Positions 61,890 to 64,000 of a stretch of 64,000 bases of DNA are shown in pieces. The notes beneath the pieces are model-generated. The model was not told the DNA's origin. It did no database searches and saw only the letters and a program-made list of their open reading frames with translations. Position 1 is the stretch's first letter; every line of letters begins with the position of its first letter. The stretch is from Lachnospiraceae bacterium (GTDB lineage Bacteria > Bacillota > Clostridia > Lachnospirales > Lachnospiraceae). The stretch is taken from the NCBI GenBank assembly GCA_009774175.1, contig VSNG01000023.1, positions 1 to 64,000 of the forward strand, read 5' to 3'. The position numbers and the translations under genes are program-made.

Positions 61890-62447
61890 TTAGCCCTCCT
61901 GTTCTTTGATTTTATTGATAATCTTATCGAATGTGATAATCTTATCTATGATTGGAACAAGTTCTTCGACTGTCGGATTGTGATAGAGAATTGTATTATT
62001 CTGGTATAATCGAAGTTCGATCTCAATCTCCGCAGGTTTAATCTTATATTCCAAACAAAAAAGAGCAGCATAGATCATAAGCTGCTCCATGTGTGCCGGA
62101 GTAATACCGGTCTTCAAATCATGAATTCTTAATAAGTCATCGCGAAACACGATCGCATCTGCTGTTCCAAAACAATTTTCCGAGTAGAATAACGGTTGCT
62201 CCGGAATCATTTTGAATCCTATTGCATCATTCACATACATATTCAATGTCTTCTGAGACTTCGGTAATTTCTGACCGAGCCGAATACACTGTGCCGCAAA
62301 CTCATGAAGAACTGTTCCTTTTTGGGTTGCAAGAAACTTTGAATATGATTCCGCGACTTTAGATTCATCATAATTGATCCAATGATATTTACTCGCTCCG
62401 AGAAAAGCATGCTGCCCTTCAAGATTTGAATGTCTGTTGAAGTTCAT
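61890..62447 (-). CDS. PD-(D/E)XK nuclease, RecB/Cas4-like
   Basis: 185 residues. Conserved RecB-family segment GTADAIVFRDDLLRIHDLKTG with catalytic Asp, Asp and Lys; a His in VLHEFAAQC is also typical of the family. The rest is a small nuclease domain. Start at 62447 with GGAGG 9 nt upstream. 3 bp before the RNA polymerase-like gene. A role in DNA recombination or processing is inferred. Confidence 0.8.
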   Translation of the reverse strand: MNFNRHSNLEGQHAFLGASKYHWINYDESKVAESYSKFLATQKGTVLHEFAAQCIRLGQKLPKSQKTLNMYVNDAIGFKMIPEQPLFYSENCFGTADAIVFRDDLLRIHDLKTGITPAHMEQLMIYAALFCLEYKIKPAEIEIELRLYQNNTILYHNPTVEELVPIIDKIITFDKIINKIKEQEG

Positions 62448-62709
62448 ATAGCACTTCCTCCTTGTTCTCCGGACAAATAAACTTTGAGAAAGACATTTCA
62501 TTCATTCGTCCAACATAATATTCTTGATTTGGCTGCCTCTTTGCTCTCGCGTTTTGTTTACACTCTAAGGTGGCCCACTTGTCTTTGTAGAAAATGGTCA
62601 AGTCGGGAATTCCTTGAATGTAGCTGGAATCATTTTTGGTTACAATGCAGCCGGGAAACATTTTTTTCAATTCCTTAATTAGCTGCCCCTGAAAACTGCT
62701 CTCTAACAT
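62419..62709 (-). CDS. VRR-NUC-like nuclease
   Basis: 96 residues, small PD-(D/E)XK nuclease of the VRR-NUC type (FQGQLIKELKKMFPGC, GIPDLTIFYKDKWATLECKQN with Asp, Glu and Lys, then QPNQEYYVGRM). Start at 62709 with AGGAGG 9 nt upstream. Overlaps the RecB-like gene by 29 bp. Confidence 0.78.
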   Translation of the reverse strand: MLESSFQGQLIKELKKMFPGCIVTKNDSSYIQGIPDLTIFYKDKWATLECKQNARAKRQPNQEYYVGRMNEMSFSKFICPENKEEVLYELQQTFKS

Positions 62710-62838
62710 TCTAGTGAGCCTCCTTTCTTTTTTTTTGTCCAAAATCAAAAGAGAATGTAGCATTTAAAAATGTCTATTTTACCTTTCTCTTCATAAAAGG
62801 GCATGTTTTTTTCGCGAGGTAAAAAAGAGCAAAAGAAA

Positions 62839-62869
62839 AGACAGAGAAACTTTAAAGGTAACTCTGTCT
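62839..62869 (-). terminator. Intrinsic terminator before the nuclease pair
   Basis: An 8-bp perfect stem AGACAGAG / CTCTGTCT with a 15-nt loop, followed on the minus strand by TTTCTTTTG and then T6. It lies 33 bp beyond the 41-codon gene. Confidence 0.65.
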
Positions 62870-62901
62870 GCCAAATAACCATATTCAATTTTTACCGTTT
62901 T

Positions 62902-63027
62902 TTAACTGTTGTTTCTCAGATACCTTATCAGTATCCAAATAAGCCATAGACCACCGGTAAAGAAAGTAAGAAATACATCCAAAATTAAACCGGCTGTGCC
63001 ACGCTTCTTTTTTCCATTTTTGCTCAA
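62902..63027 (-). CDS. Small phage membrane protein, TTG start
   Basis: 41 residues with a basic N-terminus (SKNGKKKRGTAG) and a single helix (LILDVFLTFFTGGLWLIWIL), ending IRYLRNNS. Starts at TTG (63025-63027) with GGAGG about 9 nt upstream. The TGGLWLIWILIRYLRN end resembles small phage/plasmid membrane proteins of unknown role. Confidence 0.6.
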   Translation of the reverse strand: MSKNGKKKRGTAGLILDVFLTFFTGGLWLIWILIRYLRNNS

Positions 63028-63050
63028 ATGTTTTTTCCTCCAATTCTTTT

Positions 63051-63572
63051 TTATTTATCAATAGGTTCTATATCACCCTCCAAAGAATTTTGTCGCGATG
63101 TTAGATTCACGCCAATAGCCGAACCAAGAATAGCAACGACTGCTGCCGCAACGCTACCAGCAATACCAATCATTTTCATACGATTGTTCGCCTTTTCGCA
63201 ATCCTTTTTAGATACTTCATCGGCAACTTCTTTCATCTGATTTAATATGTATGTCTTTTCCTCGAAAGAAAGATCATCCTCGTCAAGAATTTTCTCAAGT
63301 GCACTCATCACTCGATTATACATGTCGTAACAAGTTTGTGTACTTTCGCGCTCATCTTTCATCGCATCTTCCAAAATACCGCGATATTCTCTCATTACCT
63401 CTAAAGAGGTAGAAGCGAAATTTGGAAATTGCTCTAAAGCTTTTTTAGCCACTTCGGGATTCATTCTTGGAATCATGGTGGCAAACGCTATTACTTTATC
63501 CTTTGTCAGATGACGAAAATCGGGAATATCAAGTTTTTTGAGCACCTGAACTTCTGTATATGACCTACTCAT
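63051..63572 (-). CDS. Phage protein with C-terminal membrane anchor
   Basis: 173 residues: helical soluble domain (TEVQVLKKLDIPDFRHL, LTKDKVIAFATMIPRMNPEVAKKAL, ESTQTCYDMYNRVMSALEKIL) and a C-terminal hydrophobic helix (MIGIAGSVAAAVVAILGSAIGV). Start at 63572 with AGGAGG 9 nt upstream. No known domain. Anchored helical proteins like this can mediate superinfection exclusion, but this is speculation. Confidence 0.6.
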   Translation of the reverse strand: MSRSYTEVQVLKKLDIPDFRHLTKDKVIAFATMIPRMNPEVAKKALEQFPNFASTSLEVMREYRGILEDAMKDERESTQTCYDMYNRVMSALEKILDEDDLSFEEKTYILNQMKEVADEVSKKDCEKANNRMKMIGIAGSVAAAVVAILGSAIGVNLTSRQNSLEGDIEPIDK

Positions 63573-63606
63573 ACCTCTGATCCTCCTTATAGGTAGAATC
63601 AGGCGC

Positions 63607-63637
63607 AAAAAAAGTGCGCCCCAATGACGAGACGCAC
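63607..63637 (-). terminator. Terminator/attenuator in the leader
   Basis: Stem GTGCGTC / GGCGCAC (with G-U) and an internal CAATGA-complementary loop, followed by T7 on the minus strand. It lies between the structured element and the first gene, so it could end a short RNA or attenuate the operon. Confidence 0.6.
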
Positions 63638-63661
63638 CTGTAAAAGTGAATCCCTCATTGT

Positions 63662-63760
63662 TGCGACACAATCTCATCCCGTCTAAGGCATAAGTAAAGA
63701 GAGAAAACACCCTTTGCCAAAGTGATTTCCCTTAAACGAGATATATGAAATTGTGTCGCA
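63662..63760 (-). ncRNA. Structured leader RNA
   Basis: A 16-bp closing stem (63745-63760 with 63662-63677, one G-U), a 9-bp inner stem (63730-63738 with 63680-63688, one G-U) and an imperfect apical hairpin (GAAA/TTTC and CAC/GTG) give a rod-like RNA of ~100 nt. The predicted transcription start (near 63759) falls on the first base of the closing stem. Confidence 0.55.
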
Positions 63761-63765
63761 GTCTT

Positions 63766-63774
63766 AGTATACCA
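63766..63774 (-). promoter_or_regulatory. Extended -10 promoter of the leader
   Basis: TGG immediately before TATACT (-10 at 63766-63771). The -35 is weak (TTTCTT at 17-bp spacing). Predicted start near 63759. Confidence 0.5.
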
Positions 63775-63844
63775 CAGTCCAGGCAAAAAAGAAACATGAT
63801 TTTTCGATTCTCCTATTGACTTTTGAGCGATAATGTGGTAGGGG

Positions 63845-64000
63845 CTACGCAGTAATCAGTTTTCCACTCTGCTCCATATAATCATAAATCATCTGAGAGC
63901 CATCTCTAAAATATACCAGTATGGACAGATACCCATTCGGCTGGTAGCGGGCAGCGTTTTTTGACAGCCTCGGAAACCTCCTCTGAAAATCCTTGTAGAT
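63845..64000 (-). CDS. Partial phage protein (C-terminus)
   Basis: The frame is open from the right edge to TAG at 63845-63847: 51 codons reading YKDFQRRFPRLSKNAARYQP, then GYLSILVYFRDGSQMIYDYM, ending SGKLITA. A small phage protein type seen upstream of terminase regions. The start lies outside the window. Confidence 0.6.
   Translation of the reverse strand: MYKDFQRRFPRLSKNAARYQPNGYLSILVYFRDGSQMIYDYMEQSGKLITA

Larger units (their letters stand above)
32399..64000 (-). mobile_element. Incomplete siphovirus-type prophage (left part)
   Basis: A continuous minus-strand block with the canonical order: nucleases, terminase, portal, protease-capsid, tail, baseplate, receptor-binding protein, holin. 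It ends with a strong terminator at 32399. No integrase, repressor or replication genes are seen, so the element continues past 64000. Genes overlap or abut, and base composition is more AT-rich than the chromosome to the left. The exact left att site was not found. Confidence 0.9.

Noticed and set aside
1..64000. tRNA, rRNA genes or insertion sequences
   Set aside because: None recognised by reading; no cloverleaf-type sequence, transposase or terminal repeats noticed, although a dedicated scan was not possible.

Overview
The window reads as a piece of chromosome from a spore-forming, strictly anaerobic Clostridia bacterium, most likely Lachnospiraceae-like. The evidence is sporulation genes (spoVAF, spoIVA, a CotF-type coat protein), an oxygen-sensitive class III ribonucleotide reductase with its activase, and many family-typical small proteins. 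From about 32.4 kb to the right edge it holds a large, incomplete prophage of the HK97 / long-tailed siphovirus type.

Chromosomal part (1-32 kb). An nrdD-nrdG-dut-chemoreceptor-spoVAF series runs on the minus strand, headed by a consensus promoter followed by two tandem NrdR-like boxes. Next come a HAD phosphatase/WYL regulator pair, RNase HI, a membrane-anchored MutS-like ATPase, a purine nucleoside phosphorylase with an amidohydrolase (purine salvage), a YczE-type membrane protein, and an osmolyte-type ABC transporter. spoIVA follows, with its ribosome-binding site inside a terminator-like hairpin, then a lactonase-type beta-propeller. The only sizeable plus-strand operon is a cupin regulator plus potABCD (polyamine uptake). 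After it come a lipoprotein, a PIN/NYN-type nuclease, an esterase, a hybrid sensor kinase, a coat protein, a DUF4153 membrane protein, a decayed acetyltransferase and a double GNAT acetyltransferase.

Prophage part (32.4-64 kb). All genes are on the minus strand, so transcription runs from 64 kb down to 32.4 kb. The order is: a partial early gene; a promoter with a structured leader RNA and a possible attenuator; small proteins; two PD-(D/E)XK-type nucleases; an 890-residue protein with the DFDGD metal-binding signature of two-barrel RNA polymerases; a non-coding block with long inverted repeats (possible cos region); HNH, terminase, portal, and a protease-capsid fusion; tail tube and chaperones; an endolysin placed inside the tail module; a 2204-residue tape measure protein; Dit, a Gp37-like tail protein and a baseplate protein. 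It ends with a complete diversity-generating retroelement (DGR) and a holin pair. No integrase or repressor is present, so the element continues beyond the right edge.

The two most notable items are: (1) the DGR, where an 89-bp template repeat and an 89-bp variable repeat differ at 14 positions, every one an adenine in the template, next to a reverse transcriptase with the DGR-type SQ motif and an Avd-like gene; (2) the putative phage-encoded single-chain RNA polymerase-like protein. Smaller new-looking items are the leader RNA at 63.6-63.8 kb, the inverted-repeat block at 58.6-58.9 kb, and an H[HY]-type N-terminal motif shared by four packaging-module proteins.
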